Positions 1 to 7,480 of a stretch of DNA of 12,150 nucleotides are shown here, one piece after another. The stretch lies in NCBI GenBank assembly GCA_009904025.1, contig WYEE01000043.1, positions 1-12,150 on the forward strand, written 5' to 3'. Origin of the DNA: Thermogladius sp. (GTDB lineage Archaea > Thermoproteota > Thermoprotei_A > Sulfolobales > Desulfurococcaceae). Position numbers and translations under genes: made by a program. How positions within the stretch are numbered: position 1 is the first letter of the stretch; each line of letters begins with the position of its first letter. A model generated the notes under the pieces. That model saw only the letters and a program-made list of their open reading frames with translations. It had not been told where the DNA came from and searched no databases.

Positions 1-2943
1 GTTGATGTTGGATAAGTCGAATAGCATGCTCTTAGGCACCTCTGCTATAATAGAGTTGGATGTGGGGTCAGCGTAGACTCTGAACCCGCCTGTATCCTGG
101 ACTACGACGGTGTCGTTGTAGTAGTATAACGCCGCCCTCTCACCCTTGGGCACAGGATCCGTGCCCCATCCCGGGGCTAGCAGGAGGGCTATATGCCAAG
201 TGCTGTCGGCGGATAAGTTGACGTTCAAACCGTATGTGTCGGTTCTACCGCCGGTCATAGTCGTGTGTATGTATATGTGCACGTACTGGAGGCTCCAGCC
301 GTTAGGCCCGCTCCAAGGATTGCCGCCCAGGTTGGTCAGGGTGACTATGAACACCAGTTTATCGCCGGCGTCGACGACCTTGAACTCGGTTAGGTCGAAG
401 ACCCCCTTAACAAACACGTTTGCCTTCGGGTAGACGTAGCCGCCGGGCCCGTCGTCGTCTCCCACAGGATCCTTCATGTCGAAGACGACGGTACCCCCGA
501 CACCGCCTCTAGGGACTTGAATCAGGTATACTAGTCCGAGCCTCGTAGCAGAGCCCACTAACTGCCCTCCCGAGTAAGATGCTACTGTGATGTAGACTTT
601 ATCGCCCTGCGTGAAGTTGAGTATACTCCACGGTACAACAATGTTTACTAGTGTACCATTGTCCTGGACAATGTTACTGGAGGCACTACCCAACATAACC
701 CAGCCACCCTTACCGTCAGCCTTTAATACAGTGGCCTGCCCCGTCGCCTGGTCTACTCTAACAGCGTAGACCAAGTAGACACCCAGGTCTGCTGTACTGT
801 TCTCCGGGTAGACGTTGTAGCCCGGGTTGTATGGTGATAAGCTGACTTTCGGGGAGGGCATGTAGAAGATAGCTGACCCGCCTGTGCTGGATGGCGTGAA
901 GTGTGCTGCGAGATAGAGGTTGTTGGCGTCGACAGCCACGTAGGCGTAGTCTACAACCCTCGGCTCAACGGGCATCACCAGCCCCGTGCCGTTCGATGCC
1001 AGACTACTCCAGTCTGCTAGCTTGTTGTTGAGGACGCTGCCTGAAACGGGTTTAGGCACATTGGGGTTGAGGTACCCCACGGGCTGCCCATCCGGGTAAG
1101 CTGTCACATTAAGGTATGCTGGAGGCGTTAAGCCTGCTAGCAGGTAGGCCTGCCTCAGGAAGCCTTTGAATATGGGGTCGAAGGTTTGGGGTGAACCTGT
1201 CTCGCCGCCATACCACCACCACCAATCGCTCGCCTCGGCTCTCAGAAGGTACTCTACGACGTTCTTGTTGACGCTCATAGCGTCCACGAGGCTTGAGACC
1301 CCGAGCTTGGATAAGATGTCGCTCCTAGCCTTCGCAAGCCACATCCATGCAACGTTCTCCTGCCTATCCCCAATCCACATAGCTAGGTTCCCGCCCCATG
1401 AGCCCTCGGGTATCCTCCCAGTGACAGTCTTAGTGGGCAGCATCGAGTACCCGTCGCCGTAGCTGTCCGGGGGTATATCCGATATATCCCTCCCGGCCAG
1501 GTCGAAGTACTGGTACTGCTTCAACGGCAACTCCCTAGCAGTATTGGGGAATAGCCTTACGAACTCGCCTGGGGTTATAGTCTTAACGACGCCCTGGCTC
1601 TGCAACTGCTCCAGCGTGCTGTACAGCTTGTTGAGGAAATCGTCCCCGAAGTTAACGTAGTTCTCCCACGGGTTCTCGCCGTCCAAAGCTATCACAATTA
1701 CCCTAGGCCCTGAAGCGGTTGAAGCCGCAGACTTGATCCTGTTTACGAGGTCGTTGACAGCTGAGTCGGTGTTCCACCCGCTGTACTGGAAGCTGATCAT
1801 GTTGCTGATATCCGTGTTCCTGAAGAACACGTATATCCTGGAGCCATTGTAGTCAGCGTACCATGGTACACCATAGTTGTCTATGCTTGAAGCATCCACA
1901 CCTGTGGCGGCTAGAATAGACTGGTCTGTCACAGTCCAGGTGAGGTTGCTGGCCGCGAACGCCTGGAGGACGTAGTCGTTGACAGCCTGCTCAGCGGGCC
2001 AAACCCCTATGGGGGTGTAGTTGAAGTACGTCTTGAATAACTCCAGGCTCCTGGCTACATGTGCCGCTAGGTCGCTGCTCCAACCGAAGTCTGCTATCAA
2101 GGGGGCCAGCGGGTGGCTGTAGGGGACTGGGATCAACTCTACCTGCCCTCTGGCAACGAGGTCCCTGTATATACCCGTGATCTTGGACATTATGTCTTTC
2201 TGGACGCTTAGAACCAGCTTCAAATCATCCCTCGTGAACATTGGTGTAGCAGAGGACTGGGCTCTCTGCATCAACTCGTATACCTGCGGGTACTGCTCTC
2301 TAGCGACCTGGGGGTCTATCCAGAACAAGTTGAATAAGACTGCCAGGTCTATTATCCTCTGAGACGAGTAGTTGCCGAGCGTGAACTGGTTTGCGACACA
2401 GGTGATGAACTCCTGCTGTGTAAGCGGCTGGGCGCTACATATCTGGAAGGCTGATTGAGCGGCATTCCTCAACTCGGTGAATCTCGGTATAACGTTCACA
2501 ATCCTATTCCAGTTTATGTCGAAGAAGCCGCCTGGTATTCTAATCATATTGTAGATGTCTTGAGCCGTTAAACTCTCGTTGTTAGCCACCTTGTACGCCA
2601 GTATCTGGTAGCTATCCATTCTACCTGTTGAAACGTAGTCTTCGAGCTGGTATAGTAGTGAGCCCGAGAAAGTGAAGGTTACTTTTACATCAGGGTACTT
2701 GGATAGAATGTAAGCCATCTTATAATAGTTTCCAACGCTGTGCATCCTAACCCATGGCAGGACAAAGTATGTTCCATCAGGGCTGTAGTACCACGGCTGG
2801 TGGTAGTGCCATATGAACGCTACGTATACCGGCTGACCCTCACTTACAACCACTGGTTGTATTGACGTCAATATAGATATAACTAGGAGAATGTGTAGAA
2901 CTAGTACTATCTTCCCCACTATACCACCCGTTTTTAATTTCAT
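1..2943 (-). CDS. Secreted GH57 glycoside hydrolase, amylopullulanase type (C-terminus cut by window edge)
   Basis: The minus frame is open without a stop from an ATG at 2943 to base 1, giving 981 residues. It probably hydrolyses alpha-1,4 and alpha-1,6 links of starch, glycogen or pullulan outside the cell. The first ~33 residues look like a signal peptide: basic start, then a hydrophobic stretch around residues 12-33. All five GH57 conserved regions are visible: HQP at 48-50, YSHPL with H277, GVWPAE with the expected nucleophile E318, ALDGENPWE with the expected acid/base D421, and a Trp-rich SDWWWWYG around D573. Residues ~640-810 look like a beta-rich module. From ~822 a DPVGDDDGPG motif (D825 onward) resembles the C-terminal module of glucodextranase and Thermococcales amylopullulanases. 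An in-frame stop lies a few codons upstream of the ATG, which fixes the start. No clear Shine-Dalgarno is seen. Specificity (amylopullulanase versus plain amylase) is inferred from the family. The missing end may carry a cell-surface anchor. Confidence 0.9.
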   Translation of the reverse strand, partial: MKLKTGGIVGKIVLVLHILLVISILTSIQPVVVSEGQPVYVAFIWHYHQPWYYSPDGTYFVLPWVRMHSVGNYYKMAYILSKYPDVKVTFTFSGSLLYQLEDYVSTGRMDSYQILAYKVANNESLTAQDIYNMIRIPGGFFDINWNRIVNVIPRFTELRNAAQSAFQICSAQPLTQQEFITCVANQFTLGNYSSQRIIDLAVLFNLFWIDPQVAREQYPQVYELMQRAQSSATPMFTRDDLKLVLSVQKDIMSKITGIYRDLVARGQVELIPVPYSHPLAPLIADFGWSSDLAAHVARSLELFKTYFNYTPIGVWPAEQAVNDYVLQAFAASNLTWTVTDQSILAATGVDASSIDNYGVPWYADYNGSRIYVFFRNTDISNMISFQYSGWNTDSAVNDLVNRIKSAASTASGPRVIVIALDGENPWENYVNFGDDFLNKLYSTLEQLQSQGVVKTITPGEFVRLFPNTARELPLKQYQYFDLAGRDISDIPPDSYGDGYSMLPTKTVTGRIPEGSWGGNLAMWIGDRQENVAWMWLAKARSDILSKLGVSSLVDAMSVNKNVVEYLLRAEASDWWWWYGGETGSPQTFDPIFKGFLRQAYLLAGLTPPAYLNVTAYPDGQPVGYLNPNVPKPVSGSVLNNKLADWSSLASNGTGLVMPVEPRVVDYAYVAVDANNLYLAAHFTPSSTGGSAIFYMPSPKVSLSPYNPGYNVYPENSTADLGVYLVYAVRVDQATGQATVLKADGKGGWVMLGSASSNIVQDNGTLVNIVVPWSILNFTQGDKVYITVASYSGGQLVGSATRLGLVYLIQVPRGGVGGTVVFDMKDPVGDDDGPGGYVYPKANVFVKGVFDLTEFKVVDAGDKLVFIVTLTNLGGNPWSGPNGWSLQYVHIYIHTTMTGGRTDTYGLNVNLSADSTWHIALLLAPGWGTDPVPKGERAALYYYNDTVVVQDTGGFRVYADPTSNSIIAEVPKSMLFDLSNIN

Positions 2944-2984
2944 GCTGAAAGCTTATAACTGTAATCTAATTTTGGATAATGAAA

Positions 2985-3008
2985 AGCTTAAAACAGCTAT
3001 TTAAAATA
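2985..3008. promoter_or_regulatory. Divergent promoter region between GH57 gene and thrC
   Basis: This part of the 114-bp spacer is AT-rich and holds TATA-like elements. TTTAAAATA at 3000-3008 lies in the right place for thrC: a start site ~26 bp downstream of the box centre would be near 3029, giving a leader of about 29 nt. On the minus strand, TTTTAAG (2985-2991) or the TTTAAA core at 3000-3005 would give leaders of roughly 20-33 nt for the GH57 gene. Which element is used in each direction cannot be settled from sequence. Confidence 0.5.
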
Positions 3009-3057
3009 GGATATTATTAAATCCAAGAGATAATGAATTAAGGGTAAAGGGTAGTTC

Positions 3058-4140
3058 ATGGAGCAGGCCTTCCACTGGTTTTGCCGGAAGTGCGGTTTCA
3101 CGGAGGATTTCGGTAGATCCTACTATTGGAAGTGCCCTAAGTGCGGTAGCCCGCTGGTAATCTCGACGGGTAGGAGGTATGAGGTCTCAAAGGGCAGGGG
3201 CTTAGCCAGGTATAAGAGTGTCCTACCTGTCACCCCCTTGAAGTACATGGGTGAGGGTGAGACACCGCTAGTCAAGGTTAGCGAAGAAGGTGTCGAAGTG
3301 TGGTTTAAACTAGAATACTTGAACCCCAGCGGGAGCTTCAAGGACAGGGGCACCAGCCTCTCCCTATCCTACGCTAGGAAACTAGGTTATACAACAGTGG
3401 TAGACGACTCCTCGGGTAACACTGCTATATCCATATCACTTTACTCAAGGGCTCTAGGCTTAAAGCCAGCCTTATTCATCCCGAGGACAGCCCCGGAGGG
3501 TAAGAAGAGGATACTTAGATTCCTCGGCGCCGAACTCCACGAGTCTGAGAGCAGGGGTGCTGCGAGCGTGGATGTAGTCGAGTATTCAAGGAGCCACCCG
3601 GAGGCCTACTACGTCGCCCACACGTGGAGCTACTTCTACGTTATAGGCGCCGCTACGATAGCCTTCGAGGTTTTCGAGGAGGCTGGTGTACCAGACTACG
3701 TGATAGCCCCCGTCGGCTCAGGTGGTCTACTGCTAGGGTTAGCCCACGGGTTTAAGACGCTCCTAGAGCAGGGTTTGACGACGAAGATGCCTAGGATAAT
3801 AGGGGTTCAAGGCTACAGCGTGCAACCCGTAAACGTGGCTTTGAAGGGCGTTGAAACACCCGGGGAGGAGTCCTGGCTGGCGGATGGGATCATGGTTCCA
3901 AACCCGCCGAGGCTGGCCGAGATAGTCGACGCGATCAGGGAGTCCCAGGGGGATGTGCATCTCGTCGGCAACACGGAGGTGAGGGAGGCGTGGCTCAAGC
4001 TGGTGGACCAGGGCTTCCTAGTCGAGCCGACTTCCGCCGCAGCCTACGCAGCACTCGAGAGGCTTAAGACTAGGTTGCAGGGTAAAAGCGTTCTAGTACC
4101 TTTAACAGGCTCAGGCTTGAAGATCATACCGCTGATGTGA
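3058..4140 (+). CDS. thrC: Threonine synthase (PLP-dependent, with N-terminal zinc ribbon)
   Basis: This protein should convert O-phosphohomoserine to threonine and phosphate in the cytoplasm, the last step of threonine biosynthesis. It opens with a zinc-ribbon of two CxxC pairs (C9, C12, C26, C29), as is common in archaeal threonine synthases. The fold type II PLP core follows: NPSGSFKDRG with Schiff-base lysine K95, SSGNTA at 118-123 for substrate and PLP contact, a glycine-rich phosphate-binding loop PVGSGG at 218-223, and a closing LTGSGLK near 349-355. At 360 residues it is full length. The ATG at 3058 is used because it places the zinc ribbon at the usual distance from the start; only a weak purine-rich AAAGGG lies upstream. 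Relatives such as cysteate synthase share this architecture, so substrate choice rests on family resemblance. Its stop codon directly abuts the SRP RNA gene on the other strand. Confidence 0.92.
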   Translation: MEQAFHWFCRKCGFTEDFGRSYYWKCPKCGSPLVISTGRRYEVSKGRGLARYKSVLPVTPLKYMGEGETPLVKVSEEGVEVWFKLEYLNPSGSFKDRGTSLSLSYARKLGYTTVVDDSSGNTAISISLYSRALGLKPALFIPRTAPEGKKRILRFLGAELHESESRGAASVDVVEYSRSHPEAYYVAHTWSYFYVIGAATIAFEVFEEAGVPDYVIAPVGSGGLLLGLAHGFKTLLEQGLTTKMPRIIGVQGYSVQPVNVALKGVETPGEESWLADGIMVPNPPRLAEIVDAIRESQGDVHLVGNTEVREAWLKLVDQGFLVEPTSAAAYAALERLKTRLQGKSVLVPLTGSGLKIIPLM

Positions 4141-4435
4141 GCCCACGGGCCCGGCCCCGTTGAACCCTACACGGGTGCTCCACCAGAGCCATCCCACGCT
4201 GGGCTCAACCCCGTTGACCCATGAACGCTAGCGTCCAGGGTTAGGTTGCTCCCTTCCGGGCCTGGCCAGGTTCCCCCGGCTAAGGTGGTTCACCCCTCTC
4301 CTCCGAGAGGGGCTCCACCTCCGCTAGCCCCATGGGGCGGGGGTCACAGCCCTCTGCGCGGGGGATGGTGGGCCCGTGCAGGGGCCAACGGTTATCTGAC
4401 CCTGCGGAGCAGGGTCCTACCCGCGGCCCGTGGGC
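4141..4435 (-). ncRNA. ffs: Archaeal SRP RNA (7S RNA)
   Basis: This is the RNA scaffold of the signal recognition particle, which with SRP54 and SRP19 targets membrane and secreted proteins. On the minus strand the ends form a perfect 11-bp helix 1 (4425-4435 with 4141-4151). Helix 6 is a long hairpin at about 4283-4320 with a GGAG tetraloop (4301-4304), the SRP19 contact. Helix 8 lies at about 4241-4275 and shows the diagnostic CCCGGAAGGGAGCA, with a GGAA tetraloop at 4254-4257, the SRP54-binding element. The 5' part (about 4385-4425) holds the Alu-type hairpins. Length is about 295 nt, close to the ~300 nt typical of archaea. The region is clearly richer in G+C than its neighbours, as expected for a structured RNA in a hyperthermophile. 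Exact ends are inferred from helix 1. An apparent 130-codon plus-strand reading frame here is antisense to the RNA and not a gene. Confidence 0.93.
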
Positions 4436-4458
4436 ATTATTATATTTTGTCAGCCAAC

Positions 4459-4467
4459 CTTAAAAAC
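4459..4467 (-). promoter_or_regulatory. TATA box of the SRP RNA gene
   Basis: Read on the minus strand this is GTTTTTAAG. Its centre is about 28 bp upstream of the SRP RNA 5' end deduced from helix 1 (4435), the expected archaeal TATA-to-start distance. It lies just 3 bp past the stop codon of the upstream protease gene, so the RNA has its own promoter in a very short spacer. Confidence 0.65.
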
Positions 4468-4469
4468 AA

Positions 4470-5540
4470 TCAAGGCAGGGGGGCCAGGGCTAGAAGCAAT
4501 ATTGCCAGGGAGAGAGTGTTCACAGCTAGGGCCATCTTCTTAAATCTCTCCCCGAAAAGCTCGAATACTATCCTGCCGCCATCCGTGATGAAGAGTGGTG
4601 CCGCGTTCAATATCGCGAGGTTGAAGTTGACGAGGTAGAGCCAGAAGAACGCCTTGACGAGCTGGGCTCCAAGGTAGACTCCAACCATTCTTACAAGCCA
4701 GCCCGCGGGTGGTGACATAATGTATACTCCAAGAGTCTTATCCGTCGTATTCCTCTCGACGATAATACTCCTCGTGGAGCCCTCCGGCGTCAGCAAAGTC
4801 AGGTTCAGGGAGGTAGCGGAGGTATTAGATAGCACGCTCCTTAAATCATCGACGCTCCTCAACTCCACGCCGTTCAAGCTTAGTAGAATACTGTAGGGTT
4901 CGACCCCAGCCTTGGAGGCCAGGCTACCTGGCACGACGTTCGTCACTAGTATGCCAGTCGGCGAGGTCGCTGTGTTAAGGAAGACCAGGCCTAGTAGGCC
5001 TAGAGCCAGGTTCGCTGTGACCCCGGCGGCCAGTATACCTATTTTAACACGCCTACTTGAACCAGCGAAGTCTTTTTCATCTATCTCCGTGAAGGCTAGG
5101 GGGAGTACGAAGGCTAGGGCTATCCCGAATGATTTAACGCCTACCCCGTTGCCGACAGCCGCCTTACCGTGGAAGAACTCGTGTAATACCGCGGCTAAGG
5201 CTACAGCCACTATGAAGTAGGCTAGGTCGAGCCCTGTTATATCAACCCCTGGTACCAGAACCCTTAATCCTCCCCCGCCGTGGATTTTGCCAGCCACCCC
5301 CTCCACCATGACTATGAGAAACCACGCAACCGAGAGAGCGTAAGATGCCGCGAAGAGGATGGTGAGCGCCTTCCACAGTCTTCCAGCAGCCTTGACGTTC
5401 CCCACCCGGTAGACTAATACCAGGCCGTAGAGCAAACGTATGTTCCTTGAATCGAAGAAATCCCTCCTGCAGGTGTATGCCGCATTTAACACGGCCCACG
5501 CGGCTAGCACTACCCCTAATACTAGCAGGGGGCTCTCCAA
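4470..5540 (-). CDS. M50 family (site-2-type) membrane metalloprotease with PDZ domain
   Basis: This is a predicted intramembrane zinc protease of 356 residues. The zinc motif HEFFH is at 120-124 (ligands H120 and H124, catalytic E121) inside a membrane segment. The third ligand is expected at D320, in the conserved NAAPLFITDGG stretch (312-322). A PDZ-like domain sits between them at about 190-270. Hydrophobic segments are visible around 4-20, 57-80, 105-122, 137-152, 166-189, 285-312 and 337-355. Such enzymes cleave transmembrane substrates within the bilayer, often releasing membrane-held regulators; the substrate here is unknown. The start is a TTG at 5540: an in-frame stop lies five codons upstream and no earlier ATG or GTG exists, while a later start would cut into the first membrane helix. 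The gene is divergent from the nucleotidyltransferase with 51 bp between starts. Confidence 0.88.
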   Translation of the reverse strand: MESPLLVLGVVLAAWAVLNAAYTCRRDFFDSRNIRLLYGLVLVYRVGNVKAAGRLWKALTILFAASYALSVAWFLIVMVEGVAGKIHGGGGLRVLVPGVDITGLDLAYFIVAVALAAVLHEFFHGKAAVGNGVGVKSFGIALAFVLPLAFTEIDEKDFAGSSRRVKIGILAAGVTANLALGLLGLVFLNTATSPTGILVTNVVPGSLASKAGVEPYSILLSLNGVELRSVDDLRSVLSNTSATSLNLTLLTPEGSTRSIIVERNTTDKTLGVYIMSPPAGWLVRMVGVYLGAQLVKAFFWLYLVNFNLAILNAAPLFITDGGRIVFELFGERFKKMALAVNTLSLAILLLALAPLP

Positions 5541-5569
5541 AACGCAACCCTTCTAGCTTTTCACAATAA

Positions 5570-5577
5570 GTTTAAAC
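5570..5577. promoter_or_regulatory. Palindromic TATA element in 51-bp divergent spacer
   Basis: GTTTAAAC is a perfect palindrome and the only strong TATA-like element between the protease and nucleotidyltransferase genes. Measured ~26 bp from its centre, plus-strand transcription would begin near 5598-5600 and minus-strand transcription near 5547. Both are within a few bases of the translation starts, implying leaderless or very short-leader transcripts in both directions. Confidence 0.55.
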
Positions 5578-5591
5578 CTCCGTTTAGTAAG

Positions 5592-6347
5592 ATGAGTATG
5601 GTTAATAAAAGTGTATCCGGGATGGTTAGGGAGAAAATTGAGAGGAAGCCTGAGTTCCGTGAAATAGTCTACACGCCCGAGCACTGGAGGCTCTTAAACG
5701 AGTTGAGAGAGAAGGCGAGGAACATAATGAGAGCTCTAGCTGTCAGGGGGTTGAACACTGTTGTCCACGGGAGTATAGCGAGAGGGGATGTGCATGAGAA
5801 GAGTGATATAGACGTGTTCATACCCTACACAATACCCTCATTCAAGCTAGAGCAAGTTCTAGAGGACTCTGGTCTAAGAGTGTACTCGAGGACTATTGTG
5901 ATGGCTACACCCCAGAACACGCCTAAAGCCTACTACGCCCTAGACCCCGAGGAGAGGGTTGTGGTAAGCTACCCCCTGGTGAAGCCCAAGCCCCGTGAAC
6001 TAGAGTTCTACAAGTTCGGCGGGATGCTGGAGCTAGATGAAATTGAGAGGGGGTTGAGGAAGCCCGGTGTAAACAAGAAACTCGTCTTGATCACGCCTAG
6101 TAGCAGAGGACATTTTGAGGCACCTGTAGTAGGCTTCGAGAGCTATGTGGCTCGGGTTGTAGGGGTGAGCGTGGAGACAGTCCTGGAGAGAGTTAGAGTG
6201 TTGACTAGGAGGGATGAGGTCGGTAGGACAGGCGTCTTCCTGAAGATACATGTCCCATCCAACACGAGCGTGGAGGAGGCTTTATCCGAGGAGGCTCTCA
6301 GGAACCAGTACTTGAGGAGACTGCTCGCCGGGAACAACTTTGTTTAA
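5592..6347 (+). CDS. MNT/Pol-beta-type nucleotidyltransferase, function unknown
   Basis: The 251-residue protein carries the nucleotidyltransferase signature: G60-S61 in VVHGSIARGD, then SDIDVF with acidic D72 and D74 that would bind Mg2+. This is the hGS-x10-DhD pattern of the Pol-beta superfamily minimal nucleotidyltransferases. A third catalytic carboxylate is not obvious; E120/E121 before the VVVSYPL strand are candidates. The C-terminal ~110 residues are not part of the classical core and I do not recognise them. It resembles archaea-specific predicted nucleotidyltransferases; whether it modifies RNA, protein or a small molecule is unknown. Two nearby starts exist: ATG 5592 and ATG 5598, and the TATA spacing slightly favours 5598. 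It ends 11 bp before Pelota, so the two are very likely cotranscribed. Confidence 0.8.
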   Translation: MSMVNKSVSGMVREKIERKPEFREIVYTPEHWRLLNELREKARNIMRALAVRGLNTVVHGSIARGDVHEKSDIDVFIPYTIPSFKLEQVLEDSGLRVYSRTIVMATPQNTPKAYYALDPEERVVVSYPLVKPKPRELEFYKFGGMLELDEIERGLRKPGVNKKLVLITPSSRGHFEAPVVGFESYVARVVGVSVETVLERVRVLTRRDEVGRTGVFLKIHVPSNTSVEEALSEEALRNQYLRRLLAGNNFV

Positions 6348-6351
6348 GGTG
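6346..6351 (+). promoter_or_regulatory. Shine-Dalgarno site supporting the TTG start of pelota
   Basis: AAGGTG matches the core of the archaeal anti-Shine-Dalgarno complement (GGAGGTGA). It overlaps the stop codon of the nucleotidyltransferase and sits 7 nt before the TTG at 6359. This supports a non-ATG start and internal translation in a polycistronic message. Confidence 0.55.
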
Positions 6352-6358
6352 CGGGTAG

Positions 6359-7420
6359 TTGAAGATACTGGAATCAGACGAGAAGAAAGGGATATACAAG
6401 ATCCTCGTTGAAGACGAGGAAGACCTCTGGGTTCTCAGGAACATAATCAGGAAAGGAGACCTGGTTGAAGCAACTACTACTAGGGAGGTCAAGCCGGGTG
6501 AAGGGGGCGAGAGCCGGAGGTTCCCCATGCTTCTCAGAGTCAGGGTTAAAGACATCGAGTTCCAGGCTTTCACAGACAGGCTCAGGATTAAGGGTATCGT
6601 GGTAGAGGGCCCGGACAAATTCGGCGTCGTGGGAAAGCACCATACCCTGACTATTAAGCCGGGCGACACTGTAGTACTTGTTGAAAAGAGGCTCGACGAG
6701 TTCAGTAGGAGGCTTATCGAAGGTTTCGCGAAGAAGAGGAGGATACTAGCTGTAGCACTAGACTACGAGGAGGTCTGCTTCGCCCTTGTAACCGAGCAGG
6801 GTGTTAAAACACTAAGAGAATACTACACGGGCCTACCGGGGAAGGGGGCTGTGGAGGAGTACGAGGAGGCTCTTAGAAGGCTGTTGGATCGGGTTGTAGA
6901 TGAGGTTATCGAGTACTCGGAGAGCCTTAGAGTAGACGGCGTTTTAATCGGCTCGCCGGGCTACCTGAAGGACGACGTATCAGCCAAGATTAGGGGGAGA
7001 GGCTTCGACAAGCCCTTGCTAACCGACAACACCTCTTACGGGGGTTGCAAGGGCGTCGACGAGTTGTTGAGGAGAGGGGGCGAGAAGAGTCTTGTAGGGG
7101 AGCTAAACATGACGGCCGCATTGAAGTACTTCGAGGAGTTCAAGAACACTATTATAAGAGACCCGGAGCAAGTGGCCTACGGTTTGGATAGTGTCGCCAG
7201 GGCGGTCGAGTTCAACGCTGTTAGAGTACTCTTAGTCTCAAGCAACATGCTGTGGTCTGGGCGGGAGGGGCCTGTAGACGCTAACAATGTAGTGGTAAAC
7301 GCATTCAGGAAGGGGGCTGAAGTATACGTTATACCCCCGGACTCAAACATAGCCCCCGAGCTAGAGGGCTTCGGCGGAATCATAGCGCTCCTCAGGTTCA
7401 GACTACCCTACCCCCCGTGA
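6359..7420 (+). CDS. pelA: Archaeal Pelota (Dom34), ribosome rescue factor
   Basis: Pelota binds stalled ribosomes with aEF1A-GTP and, with ABCE1, splits them; it acts in no-go and non-stop rescue. The 353-residue protein has the normal three-domain length: an N-terminal Sm-like domain (~1-125) starting with the characteristic MKILE-DEKKG, a central eRF1 domain 2-like part (~128-245), and a C-terminal eRF1 domain 3-like part (~250-350) with the DPEQVAYGLDSV and LLVSSNML stretches. No GGQ motif is present, as expected for a factor that does not hydrolyse peptidyl-tRNA. The start is TTG, chosen because the family begins MKILE and a Shine-Dalgarno lies 7 nt upstream. It follows the nucleotidyltransferase by 11 bp, and polB begins 60 bp downstream. 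Confidence 0.93.
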   Translation: MKILESDEKKGIYKILVEDEEDLWVLRNIIRKGDLVEATTTREVKPGEGGESRRFPMLLRVRVKDIEFQAFTDRLRIKGIVVEGPDKFGVVGKHHTLTIKPGDTVVLVEKRLDEFSRRLIEGFAKKRRILAVALDYEEVCFALVTEQGVKTLREYYTGLPGKGAVEEYEEALRRLLDRVVDEVIEYSESLRVDGVLIGSPGYLKDDVSAKIRGRGFDKPLLTDNTSYGGCKGVDELLRRGGEKSLVGELNMTAALKYFEEFKNTIIRDPEQVAYGLDSVARAVEFNAVRVLLVSSNMLWSGREGPVDANNVVVNAFRKGAEVYVIPPDSNIAPELEGFGGIIALLRFRLPYPP

Positions 7421-7433
7421 CACACCGCTACTA

Positions 7434-7442
7434 AAGTTTATC
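7434..7442 (+). promoter_or_regulatory. Probable TATA box for polB
   Basis: AAGTTTATC lies in the 60-bp spacer between pelota and polB. A start site ~26 bp downstream of its centre falls near 7465, giving a leader of about 15-20 nt. That leader includes the GAGGT Shine-Dalgarno at 7473-7477. The polymerase can therefore be transcribed independently of pelota, although readthrough is also possible. Confidence 0.45.
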
Positions 7443-7472
7443 ATGTTTGAAAACGTCTTGATAATCAGTGTC

Positions 7473-7477
7473 GAGGT
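7473..7477 (+). promoter_or_regulatory. Shine-Dalgarno site of polB
   Basis: GAGGT is 3 nt before the first ATG (7481) and 6 nt before the second in-frame ATG (7484). The spacing fits the second ATG better, so the true protein may lack the first methionine. Confidence 0.45.
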
Positions 7478-7480
7478 CTA

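Noticed and set aside
146..2362. Plus-strand frames of 61-98 codons inside the first 2.9 kb
   Set aside because: They lie opposite the continuous GH57 reading frame, have no family resemblance and no start signals.
4246..4638. 130-codon plus-strand open frame across the high-G+C stretch
   Set aside because: It is antisense to the SRP RNA and to the 3' end of the protease gene. Its proline/glycine-rich low-complexity product reflects structured RNA sequence, not a protein.
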